A DNA stretch of 64,000 bases, from contig NZ_CP016948.1 in the NCBI RefSeq assembly GCF_001642805.2, positions 3,534,001 through 3,598,000 on the forward strand. Reading direction: 5' to 3'. The notes under the pieces were generated by a model, which saw only the letters and a list, made by a program, of their open reading frames with translations, made no database searches and had not been told where the DNA came from. Source of the DNA: Serratia surfactantfaciens (GTDB taxonomy: Bacteria > Pseudomonadota > Gammaproteobacteria > Enterobacterales > Enterobacteriaceae). Positions 35,520 to 42,358 of the stretch are shown here, in pieces. The stretch's first letter is position 1, and every line of letters begins with the position of its first letter. A program made the translations under genes and the position numbers.

Positions 35520-36338
35520 TTATCGCGCCGCCCTTTTCGCGGCGGGTGAAACTTCGATCACGTCGACGTTGTTCCAGGCCAGTTCCTGGCGAAACTCGTC
35601 GTCGCTGAGCCTATCGGTGATTAAGGTATCTATCTCCCGGTAGTGGCAGATGCGCGCGAACGAGCGGCGGCCGAACTTGTTGCTGTCCACCAGCAGGAAC
35701 TTGCGCTCCGACGCCAGCAGCATCTGCTGCTTCAGCCGCGCATGGTGCTCATTGCTCTCGCGGATGCCGCCGTCCTGGCAGATGCCGTGGCAAGAGAAGA
35801 ACAGCTTGTTGATCACGAACTCTTTCAGCATCTGCTCCGCCAGCACGCCGATAAAATCCTCGTACTTGGCGGAATACTCGCCCCCCAGGCCGATGGTGCG
35901 CACGTTGGCTTTGCAGGCCAGCGTCTGGATGATGTGCAGCGAGTTGGTCAGCACCACCAGCGAGATATCCGGCAGCTGGCGCGCCAAAAACCAGCTGGTG
36001 GAGCTGCTGTCCAGCAGCAGGCAATCCCCCGGCGCGATAAATTCCAGCGCGCGTTTGGCGATGCGCGTCTTCTGCTCCGGCGCTTCGTTGCTGCGTTGGC
36101 GGAACGATTCGCCCTGGTCAATCTCGGCGGGCACATAGGTTTTTTCCACCGCCGGCGGCTCGACGAACACCGCGCCGCCGTGGCTGCGCAGCAGCAGGCC
36201 GCGCCGTTCAAGCAGGGCCAGATCACGCCGCGCCGTCTCGATAGAGATGTGGCACAGCTGCGCCACCTCCTGCACCATCACGCGGCCGCGCTGGCTCAAG
36301 ACTTCGGTGATAAAGCGATGACGTTCTACAGGCAGCAT
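35520..36338 (-). CDS. DeoR/GlpR-family transcriptional regulator of the sugar operon
   Basis: The 272-residue protein has the DeoR helix-turn-helix at about 20-45 (EVAQLCHISIETARRDLALLE), the RSHGGAVF hinge motif near 53, and the DeoRC phosphosugar-binding domain with DSSSTSWFLA near 108. It is the first gene of the leftward operon, 48 bases before the binding-protein gene. E. coli als uses an RpiR-family regulator instead. ATG 36338 follows a GGAGGAG box and is preferred over a GTG inside that box. Confidence 0.87.
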   Translation of the reverse strand: MLPVERHRFITEVLSQRGRVMVQEVAQLCHISIETARRDLALLERRGLLLRSHGGAVFVEPPAVEKTYVPAEIDQGESFRQRSNEAPEQKTRIAKRALEFIAPGDCLLLDSSSTSWFLARQLPDISLVVLTNSLHIIQTLACKANVRTIGLGGEYSAKYEDFIGVLAEQMLKEFVINKLFFSCHGICQDGGIRESNEHHARLKQQMLLASERKFLLVDSNKFGRRSFARICHYREIDTLITDRLSDDEFRQELAWNNVDVIEVSPAAKRAAR

Positions 36339-36548
36339 GTTTCTTTTCTCCTCCACAACGATGATTACGATATCGATTTGCTGCGCCGCGTTTTGCGCGC
36401 AGACGCAAAGCGCCTCGCCCCGCGATCGGTCAACGATGGCGCTGTGATAGTTGTCAAAAAAATCGGGAAGGAATTGAAATGAATAATTACGAAAGTGTGG
36501 AGTAACAGACAGTTATGATGAACGAATGCCTGAGGCGCACAGCAGAGA

Positions 36549-36617
36549 AACGGTAAACGGTCACAATTCCACGTTCCGCAACATGACCGTTAATGACCGT
36601 TTTTGTGGTTTTGACCG
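36549..36617. promoter_or_regulatory. Cluster of TGACCGT repeats, probable operator
   Basis: Five related hexamers occur in 69 bases: ACGGT at 36550, ACGGTCA at 36557, TGACCGT at 36584, TGACCGT at 36595 (11 bp apart) and TGACCG at 36612. The first two are inverted relative to the others, forming a large dyad. It lies about 210 bases upstream of the DeoR-type regulator gene and is a likely binding array for it. Confidence 0.6.
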
Positions 36618-36665
36618 AACGCCGCCAATAGACAGTCGAGGTTGAGAGGCATTACCTGAAAAAAC

Positions 36666-36699
36666 GGCAAAAAAAATCCGGCGAGAGCCTCACCGGATT
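36666..36699 (-). terminator. brnTA terminator
   Basis: AATCCGGTGAG pairs with CTCGCCGGATT on the minus strand with one mismatch, a three-base loop and a run of T, a clear intrinsic terminator after brnA. It also shields the sugar operon from upstream transcription. Confidence 0.85.
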
Positions 36700-36718
36700 G
36701 TTAGCCGCCTGACACACA

Positions 36719-37036
36719 TTATTCCTCGTGCTCATGCTCTTTCAACATCGCTTCACGCAGAACGGCATTCAGGCGTTTCTGATAGCCTTTGCCTGGCCGC
36801 TGAAGCCAGGCCAGCACATCCGCATCGATGCGGATGGTTTTCGATACTTTCATCGGTTTATAAAAACGCCCCTGCACCGCAGTCTGCCACGTTTCCTCCC
36901 CCAGCGCCGGCGCATCGGCGTAATCGATATCCTCGTCCGGCAACGCGCTCAGCGAAGCAAGTTGCGCTTTCTGCTCCTCCGTCAACGGAGGGAGTACGCT
37001 ATGGGCCAGATTTTTGGCGGAATTTTTGCGCTTCAT
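36719..37036 (-). CDS. brnA: BrnA-like antitoxin
   Basis: The 105-residue protein has an acidic N-terminal half and a C-terminal ribbon-helix-helix-like BrnA domain: KVSKTIRIDADVLAWLQRPGKGYQKRLNAVLREAM. The KGYQKRLN core is the family hallmark. It neutralises the BrnT ribonuclease and represses its own operon. ATG 37036 has GAGGGGA about 7 bases upstream and is preferred to the ATG seven codons earlier. It overlaps the end of the toxin gene. Confidence 0.85.
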   Translation of the reverse strand: MKRKNSAKNLAHSVLPPLTEEQKAQLASLSALPDEDIDYADAPALGEETWQTAVQGRFYKPMKVSKTIRIDADVLAWLQRPGKGYQKRLNAVLREAMLKEHEHEE

Positions 37037-37322
37037 ATCTTCCCCTCTGTTTGGCATCGGCCTTGCGCGCTGAAATGATGCGCACGATCTCTATCGTATC
37101 GCCATCGACATCCGTTTCGATCGTCGTATGCGCCACCAGCAGCAGCAAACAGGAGCCGACCATACCGATCGTTTGCCAAGGTTCTTCTCCGCCCTCGATC
37201 CTTTCCAGCACAGCCAAATGGTTGGGATCCAGAAAAACTCGCTGCGCAATCTCAACGCTGACACGGTGTTTGCGTTGGTTACTGTGATTTTTATTCTGAT
37301 TCCATTCAAAATAAACATACAT
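36999..37322 (-). CDS. brnT: BrnT-like ribonuclease toxin
   Basis: The 107-residue protein matches BrnT: an N-terminal FEWNQNKNHSNQRKHRVS segment and a middle FLDPNHLAVLE. The core strand reads IEIVRIISARKADAKQRGRYE, containing the conserved RIISARKA and the terminal RxxYE of this RelE-like RNase family. The TTIETD insertion makes it slightly longer than usual. Upstream codons in the same frame, back to 37793, are antisense to ygfF and are not part of it. Toxin precedes and overlaps antitoxin, the usual BrnTA order. Confidence 0.85.
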   Translation of the reverse strand: MYVYFEWNQNKNHSNQRKHRVSVEIAQRVFLDPNHLAVLERIEGGEEPWQTIGMVGSCLLLLVAHTTIETDVDGDTIEIVRIISARKADAKQRGRYEAQKFRQKSGP

Positions 37323-37399
37323 TTTTGTAACCACATTTTGGTTGTTATTTAACCAAAACACATCGCCTACGGAGAGATGCCAAAACCCTCCGGATGCGT

Positions 37400-38146
37400 T
37401 CAACGCCCGCCTGCAGCCTCGATAAAAGTGCCGGTCACGTAAGACGCGGCGTCGGACAGCAACCAGGCGATCGCCTCCGCCACTTCCTGCGGATGGCCGC
37501 CGCGCTGCATCGGCAAACTGTCCTTCACGCGATCCACCCGGCCGGGCTCGCCGCCGCTGGCGTGCATCTCGGTATAGATGAAACCGGGCCGCACGCCGTT
37601 GACGCGAATGCCCTGCGCCGCCACTTCCCGCGATAACCCGATGGTCAGCGTATCGACGGCGCCTTTCGAGGCGGCGTAGTCGACATACTCTCCCGCCGCC
37701 CCCAGTCGGGACGCCGCGGAGGAAACGTTGACGATGGCGCCGCCCTGCCCGCCATGGCGCAGCGCCATGCGCTTCACCGCCTCGCGGCAACACAGGAAGT
37801 AACCGGTAACGTTGGTGCTCAGCACCTGATTGATGCGCTCGGCGGTCAGCTGTTCAATGTTCGCCTGCTGGAACAGAATGCCGGCGTTGTTGACCAGCGC
37901 GCTGAGCGTGCCCAGCCCGGCATCCAGTGCGCCGAACATCGCCATCACCTGCGCTTCGTCGGCCACGTCGGCCTGCAATGCCAGCGCCTTGCCGCCCTGC
38001 GCCTCGATCTCCGTCACCACCTGCCGCGCCGCACTTTCGTCGCGCAGGTAATTCACGCCCACCGCATAGCCCTGCCGGGCCAACAACAAGGCGGTCGCGC
38101 GGCCAATTCCCCGGCTTGCGCCAGTCACCAATGCCACTTTCGTCAT
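37400..38146 (-). CDS. ygfF: Short-chain dehydrogenase/reductase YgfF
   Basis: The 248-residue protein has the SDR cofactor motif TGASRGIGRA at 8-17, NNAGIL near 90, catalytic Ser in VNVSSAAS and the YxxxK pair in YVDYAASKGAVD near 155-165. It matches E. coli YgfF throughout, including GFIYTEMHASGGEPGRVDRV. The natural substrate is unknown. In E. coli ygfF also lies near the gcv operon, so this is part of the conserved backbone. Confidence 0.9.
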   Translation of the reverse strand: MTKVALVTGASRGIGRATALLLARQGYAVGVNYLRDESAARQVVTEIEAQGGKALALQADVADEAQVMAMFGALDAGLGTLSALVNNAGILFQQANIEQLTAERINQVLSTNVTGYFLCCREAVKRMALRHGGQGGAIVNVSSAASRLGAAGEYVDYAASKGAVDTLTIGLSREVAAQGIRVNGVRPGFIYTEMHASGGEPGRVDRVKDSLPMQRGGHPQEVAEAIAWLLSDAASYVTGTFIEAAGGR

Positions 38147-38241
38147 CGTATTTTTTTCTCTGGTTGGCGATATAAAAATAACGGCCTGCACACAGACCCC
38201 GTTTGCCAGTCAGAGTATAGAGCGGCGCTCTAGAAAACGCT

Positions 38242-38475
38242 TCAGAGCTGAGCCAGGCGGCGCAGCAGCTTTTTAATCCGGTATTTCGCGCAGCCGGAGG
38301 CGTCCGTTACCGCCACCTGATGGCCCCGCTGCAAAGCGGAAGCATGCAGGCCTTTGTGAGCAGGGCTGTGCACATCACCGCGAAACGACAGCATCAACAG
38401 AATGAGCAGCATCGCCAAGCCTGAATCCATCAGCCGCCGCGAAGCGCCCGCGCTCGGGTAACCGTCAGTGCGCAT
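38242..38475 (-). CDS. Small hypothetical protein with one hydrophobic segment
   Basis: This 77-residue frame has one short hydrophobic segment (SGLAMLLILLMLSF, about 18-31) and a very basic C-terminal tail (KYRIKKLLRRLAQL). The ATG has a GAGGG box 6 bases upstream, which favours translation. It starts about 65 bases from the CTTAA box array and is divergent from the two-component system, so it could be co-regulated. I do not recognise a family, and it may be spurious. Confidence 0.4.
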   Translation of the reverse strand: MRTDGYPSAGASRRLMDSGLAMLLILLMLSFRGDVHSPAHKGLHASALQRGHQVAVTDASGCAKYRIKKLLRRLAQL

Positions 38476-38537
38476 TGTCGCCCTCTCTGTGGTGATATCG
38501 AATGGCGACAAAAATAACTGAAATTCCCTCGCCCTCC

Positions 38538-38575
38538 CTTAACGCGAGATTAAAGCCAGATTAAGGTTTGCTTAA
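38538..38575. promoter_or_regulatory. Four CTTAA-like boxes in 11-bp register, response-regulator binding array
   Basis: CTTAA (38538), ATTAA (38549), ATTAA (38560) and CTTAA (38571) are each separated by exactly six bases. The known QseB and PmrA sites are direct repeats of this type. The array lies about 90-125 bases before the response-regulator start, followed by a TATAGT -10-like element near 38622. Confidence 0.75.
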
Positions 38576-38664
38576 GAACGCGCAGGCAAAGCGGGTTTCC
38601 CCGTTGTCTTCCCGTCAGGGTTATAGTTAGATAATCGCGACTCAAGGATCTCAGCGGAATAAAC

Positions 38665-39324
38665 GTGAACATACTGTTGGTGGAAGACGACCTGCAATTA
38701 GGCAAGGCGCTGTGCCGCGCATTGGAGCTAACCGGCTTTAATTTGTGCTGGGTGCGCCTGCTCGCGGACGCGGAAAATAAACTTTCACCCGGCGGGTTCG
38801 ACTTGATGCTGTTGGATCTCACGCTGCCGGACGGCGACGGTCTGCAGAAACTGATCGCCTGGCGCGCCGCCGGGCAAAATATCCCGATCATCATCCTGAC
38901 CGCCCGTGACCGCATCGAAAGCCTGGTGAACAGCCTGGATTCCGGCGCGGACGACTTTCTGGCCAAACCCTTTGCACTGCCCGAGCTCATCTCGCGCGTC
39001 AAGGCGGTCAACCGGCGCATGGCCGGCTTCGCTTCGCAAACCTGGAGCCTCGGCACGCTGTATCTCGATCCGGTCAACCATCAGGTGACGCTGGATAACG
39101 AACTGCTGATGCTGTCGAAAAAAGAATACCACCTGCTGCACGAGCTGATGCGCTGCGCCGGCACCGTGGTGCGCAAAGCGGTGTTGGAACAGCGGCTGTT
39201 CGGCCACGGTGACAGCGTGGAAAGCAACTCGCTGGAAGTGCATATGCATAATTTACGCCGCAAGATCGGTAAAGAAAGAATCATTACCGTACGCGGCATT
39301 GGCTATTTGCTGAAAAAAGAGTAA
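38665..39324 (+). CDS. OmpR-family response regulator (QseB/PmrA-like)
   Basis: The 219-residue protein has a receiver domain with acidic pocket EDD at 7-9, phospho-acceptor Asp in MLLDLTLPDGDGL near 51 and Lys in FLAKPFALPE near 101. A winged helix follows, ending VRGIGYLLKKE. It belongs to the QseB/PmrA/TctD branch, but I cannot assign an orthologue with certainty. It is followed after 4 bases by its kinase gene and preceded by a box array that suggests autoregulation. Confidence 0.88.
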   Translation: MNILLVEDDLQLGKALCRALELTGFNLCWVRLLADAENKLSPGGFDLMLLDLTLPDGDGLQKLIAWRAAGQNIPIIILTARDRIESLVNSLDSGADDFLAKPFALPELISRVKAVNRRMAGFASQTWSLGTLYLDPVNHQVTLDNELLMLSKKEYHLLHELMRCAGTVVRKAVLEQRLFGHGDSVESNSLEVHMHNLRRKIGKERIITVRGIGYLLKKE

Positions 39325-39328
39325 CGGG

Positions 39329-40735
39329 ATGATCAGTTTCAAATCCTTCTTTATGCGCACCATTGTTTTTCAGGTTATGGCTATATTGCTGCTGTGGGGA
39401 GTATTAATCGGCTGGGTGAAATACTTCTATTACCCTGATGCAGAAAAGTATTTGGATAATCAGCAGCGCCTTGTCGCACTCGGCATCGCTAATATTCTCG
39501 ACAAAACCGACATTGCCGATCCCCGTTATATCGACATCATCAAAGATATCGAGGAGATGTATATCGAATCGATTAAAAACGGCGCCGTGGAAGAACTAGA
39601 CTATCGCCCGTTATTTTTGGTTTACGATCGTGACAATCGGCTTATTTACGCCTCGCCCCGGCAGGAACAACCGCTGAATCTGCCTCCGACGGTGCTGACC
39701 GGCACCATCAGCTACGCCAACGTGGAATGGCATATCGCCGGTAGCTGGAGCGATAAGCAGCAGTTTAGGGTGATTGTCGGCGAATCCTTCGACAACCGTA
39801 CCACCATTTTCGGCAACCCGGCGGAGAGCACCGCCCTACCGCTGCTGGGCATTCTGGCGGCGATCATCATCACCTTACTGTTTACCGCCTACTTCAGCCT
39901 GCGGCCGCTGCGCCAGATCGCCCGCACCATTTCCGATCGCCAGCCGGGCAACCTGTCGCCGATCAACGTCAGCGAGCAGTATCAGGAGATCCGGCCGGTG
40001 GTGGTGGAGGTCAATAAGCTGATGGCGCGCATCGACGCCGCCAACCAGCGCGAGAAACGCTTTATGGCCGATGCGGCGCACGAACTGCGCACGCCGATCG
40101 CCGCCGTGCTGGCGCAGCTGCATCTGCTGACTCAGGTTTCGGAGCGGCAGGAACGCCAGGAGATCATCGGCGACATGCAGCAAGGGCTGGATCGCGCGGC
40201 GTCGCTGTCGCGCCAGCTGATCAACCTGGCCAAGCTGGAGGCGGAAGATTTTCCGCTGAAAATTGAGGCGGTGGACATCTATGCCGAAATCGGCAAATGC
40301 ATCGCGCAGCACGTTCCCTATGCGTTGGAAAAAGACGTCGAACTGTCGCTCGACGGCAGTGAGGACGTGGTGGTGAGCACCGATCGCCATGCGCTGATCG
40401 CCATCTTCACCAATCTGCTGGACAACGCGCTCAAGTACGCGCCGCCCGGCAGCCGCATCGAAGCCAATATCCGCTCGCTGGCGCCGCTCGGCTGCTATAT
40501 TACTTTGCGCGACAACGGCCTCGGAGTGAGCGAAGAGCACCTTCCGCGCCTGTTTGAACGCTTTTACCGCGTGCCCGGCACGCAGCAGACCGGCAGCGGA
40601 CTGGGATTAGCCATCGCCCGCAACCTGGCCGACAAAATCGGCGCACAGCTGCGCATCACCGAGGGCCTCGACGATCGCGGCATCGGCTTTATCATCGATT
40701 TGCCGGAAAGTTACCGGCCACAGATTGAGAGTTAA
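39329..40735 (+). CDS. Sensor histidine kinase of the QseC/PmrB type
   Basis: The 468-residue protein has a membrane helix at about 10-30, a periplasmic sensor domain of about 140 residues, a second helix near 170-190 and a HAMP linker. The phospho-His is in DAAHELRTPIAAV near 250, and the N (NLLDNALKYAPPGS) and G boxes (DNGLGVS, GSGLGLAIA) follow. The sensor part contains several acidic residues but I see no ExxE iron site of the PmrB kind. Signal unknown. Confidence 0.88.
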   Translation: MISFKSFFMRTIVFQVMAILLLWGVLIGWVKYFYYPDAEKYLDNQQRLVALGIANILDKTDIADPRYIDIIKDIEEMYIESIKNGAVEELDYRPLFLVYDRDNRLIYASPRQEQPLNLPPTVLTGTISYANVEWHIAGSWSDKQQFRVIVGESFDNRTTIFGNPAESTALPLLGILAAIIITLLFTAYFSLRPLRQIARTISDRQPGNLSPINVSEQYQEIRPVVVEVNKLMARIDAANQREKRFMADAAHELRTPIAAVLAQLHLLTQVSERQERQEIIGDMQQGLDRAASLSRQLINLAKLEAEDFPLKIEAVDIYAEIGKCIAQHVPYALEKDVELSLDGSEDVVVSTDRHALIAIFTNLLDNALKYAPPGSRIEANIRSLAPLGCYITLRDNGLGVSEEHLPRLFERFYRVPGTQQTGSGLGLAIARNLADKIGAQLRITEGLDDRGIGFIIDLPESYRPQIES

Positions 40736-40743
40736 TCACGAAC

Positions 40744-41274
40744 ATGATCGCCCCTGTACTGCTGCAACGGCAGCAACTTGACCGGCTATGGGATATCGAC
40801 CGCAGTGAAATTATCGACACCCTGTATCGCCTGCAAGACGGCAAGCTGCAGCCCTACCCGGACTACTATGATGTACGCGGTTGGGATCCGCACGATCGGG
40901 AAACCTATACGCCAATCCATGAGGCATGTTTCGATCGCGGTGGCGCGTTTTTCGCGCTGTTCGACGGCGAGGAGATCGTAGCGGCGGCGGCGCTGGACAC
41001 CGAGCCGCGCGGCCCGCAGCAGGATCTGCGCCAATTGCTGTTCTTTTACGTTAGCGCGCACCAACGCGGCCAGGGGCTAGGCAAGCAGCTGTTCCAGCTC
41101 TGCCTGAGGCAGGCCGAGCAAGAAGGGGCCGCCGGGCTGTACGTCTCCTCCATCCCCAACAAAAGCACCGTAGACTTCTACCTGGCGCAGGGTTGCCGGC
41201 TCATCGAGCGCCCGGATGCCGAGCTGTTCGCCCGCGAGCCGGAGGATATTCACCTGGTCTGCGCTTGCCGCTAG
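40744..41274 (+). CDS. GNAT-family N-acetyltransferase
   Basis: The 176-residue protein has the acetyl-CoA binding motif near 103 (VSAHQRGQGLGKQLFQ, the RxxGxG/A loop as QRGQGLG) and a later NKSTVDFYLAQGC segment typical of GNAT motif B. The substrate cannot be told. It starts 8 bases after the kinase stop and may be in the same transcript. An odd Tyr-rich early segment (PYPDYYDVRGWDP) lies before the domain. Confidence 0.75.
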   Translation: MIAPVLLQRQQLDRLWDIDRSEIIDTLYRLQDGKLQPYPDYYDVRGWDPHDRETYTPIHEACFDRGGAFFALFDGEEIVAAAALDTEPRGPQQDLRQLLFFYVSAHQRGQGLGKQLFQLCLRQAEQEGAAGLYVSSIPNKSTVDFYLAQGCRLIERPDAELFAREPEDIHLVCACR

Positions 41275-41284
41275 CGGCTGCAGC

Positions 41285-42250
41285 TTAGCGAGCGATGCGC
41301 ATCACCGAACGTACGTCGCTTTTCTTGTTCAGATCCCACACCTCAGCGATCTCCTCGAGCGCGTGCTCCTGCGTCTCGATAGTGAGCGCCCCTGTCGCCG
41401 CCAGCGCCAGAATCTCGGTCGCGTAACGCTGCATCTCAGGGATCGGCGGGAAGTTGCCGGTGCCGCTGCCGAGGATCTGCAGCTGATTGCTGCGCAGCAC
41501 CGCCGCCGGCAGCCGGATGTCCGGCGCCGCCATCGAACCGACGTTGACCAAACGAATACCGCGCCCGCCGGCATAAGACGAAAGATCGTGATTATTGAGC
41601 GTCGCGAGCAGCGCTTCCGTCGCCGGGCCCCAGATGTAATCGACGATCACCTGATAACCGCTCGGCCCCGCCGCCGCCGCGAAGGCCTGCGTCAACGCTT
41701 CGCCCTGCAGGCTCAGATCCACCGTGGCGTCCACGCCCAACGCCTCCAGCACGCTCAGGCGGCGGCCGGCGGCAACGATGCGTCCGGCCCCCGCCTGACG
41801 CGCTGCTGCAACCGCCAGTTTGCCCGAGGTGCCGGTAGCGCCGATGATCAGCACCGTTTCACCAGGCTGCAGATCCGCTCGCCAGCGCAGCGGCAGCCAG
41901 GCGGCGAAGGCGGGATTGATCAGCGCCGCCGCCGTGGCGTCGTCCACCGCCTCCGGCACCGGCACCGTCCATGACGCGACGCTGCGCTCGGCCATTGCGC
42001 CGTAAGGGCGGCGGAAAGAGGCGAAGTACACCCGTTGTCCGTCCGCCGTACGGCCCACGCCGTCGGTGCCGGGCACGATCGGCAATTGCTTCGGGCTCGA
42101 ATAATGGGTGCCGGCGACGGTGGCGCGATCCAGCTGTTTGATACCGGCCGCCAGCACGGCGATCGGCACCTCGCCGGCTTGCGCCTGAGGCTCCTCAAAG
42201 GTGCCGAAAACCGGGGCTTGCCCCAACGCTGTTACGATTGCCGCTTGCAT
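41285..42250 (-). CDS. Zinc-independent quinone oxidoreductase-like MDR protein
   Basis: The 321-residue protein has a medium-chain dehydrogenase/reductase plan with a degenerate GroES-like N-domain lacking structural-zinc cysteines, and a cofactor loop VLIIGATGTSGKLAVAAARQAG near 143. It likely uses NADPH to reduce a quinone or enone, though the substrate is unknown. It converges on the GNAT gene with a 10-base gap. Confidence 0.75.
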   Translation of the reverse strand: MQAAIVTALGQAPVFGTFEEPQAQAGEVPIAVLAAGIKQLDRATVAGTHYSSPKQLPIVPGTDGVGRTADGQRVYFASFRRPYGAMAERSVASWTVPVPEAVDDATAAALINPAFAAWLPLRWRADLQPGETVLIIGATGTSGKLAVAAARQAGAGRIVAAGRRLSVLEALGVDATVDLSLQGEALTQAFAAAAGPSGYQVIVDYIWGPATEALLATLNNHDLSSYAGGRGIRLVNVGSMAAPDIRLPAAVLRSNQLQILGSGTGNFPPIPEMQRYATEILALAATGALTIETQEHALEEIAEVWDLNKKSDVRSVMRIAR

Positions 42251-42303
42251 GATGACTCCTCAAATCGTGGGAACGTACAGAAAAGAATAGGCCGCAATAA
42301 AAT

Positions 42304-42334
42304 AAAAAGGGACACCGCATGATGCGGTGTCCCT
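42304..42334 (-). terminator. gcv operon terminator
   Basis: An 11-base perfect stem AGGGACACCGC/GCGGTGTCCCT is followed by T5 on the minus strand, just after the gcvP stop. Strong intrinsic terminator. Confidence 0.9.
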
Positions 42335-42358
42335 CAAGCACAAACTTTGCCGAACGTG

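Larger units (their letters stand above)
36339..36718. other. Control region between the sugar operon and the brnTA pair
   Basis: This 380-base gap contains the promoter region of the leftward sugar operon, the TGACCGT repeat cluster and the brnA terminator. No gene was found in it. Confidence 0.6.
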
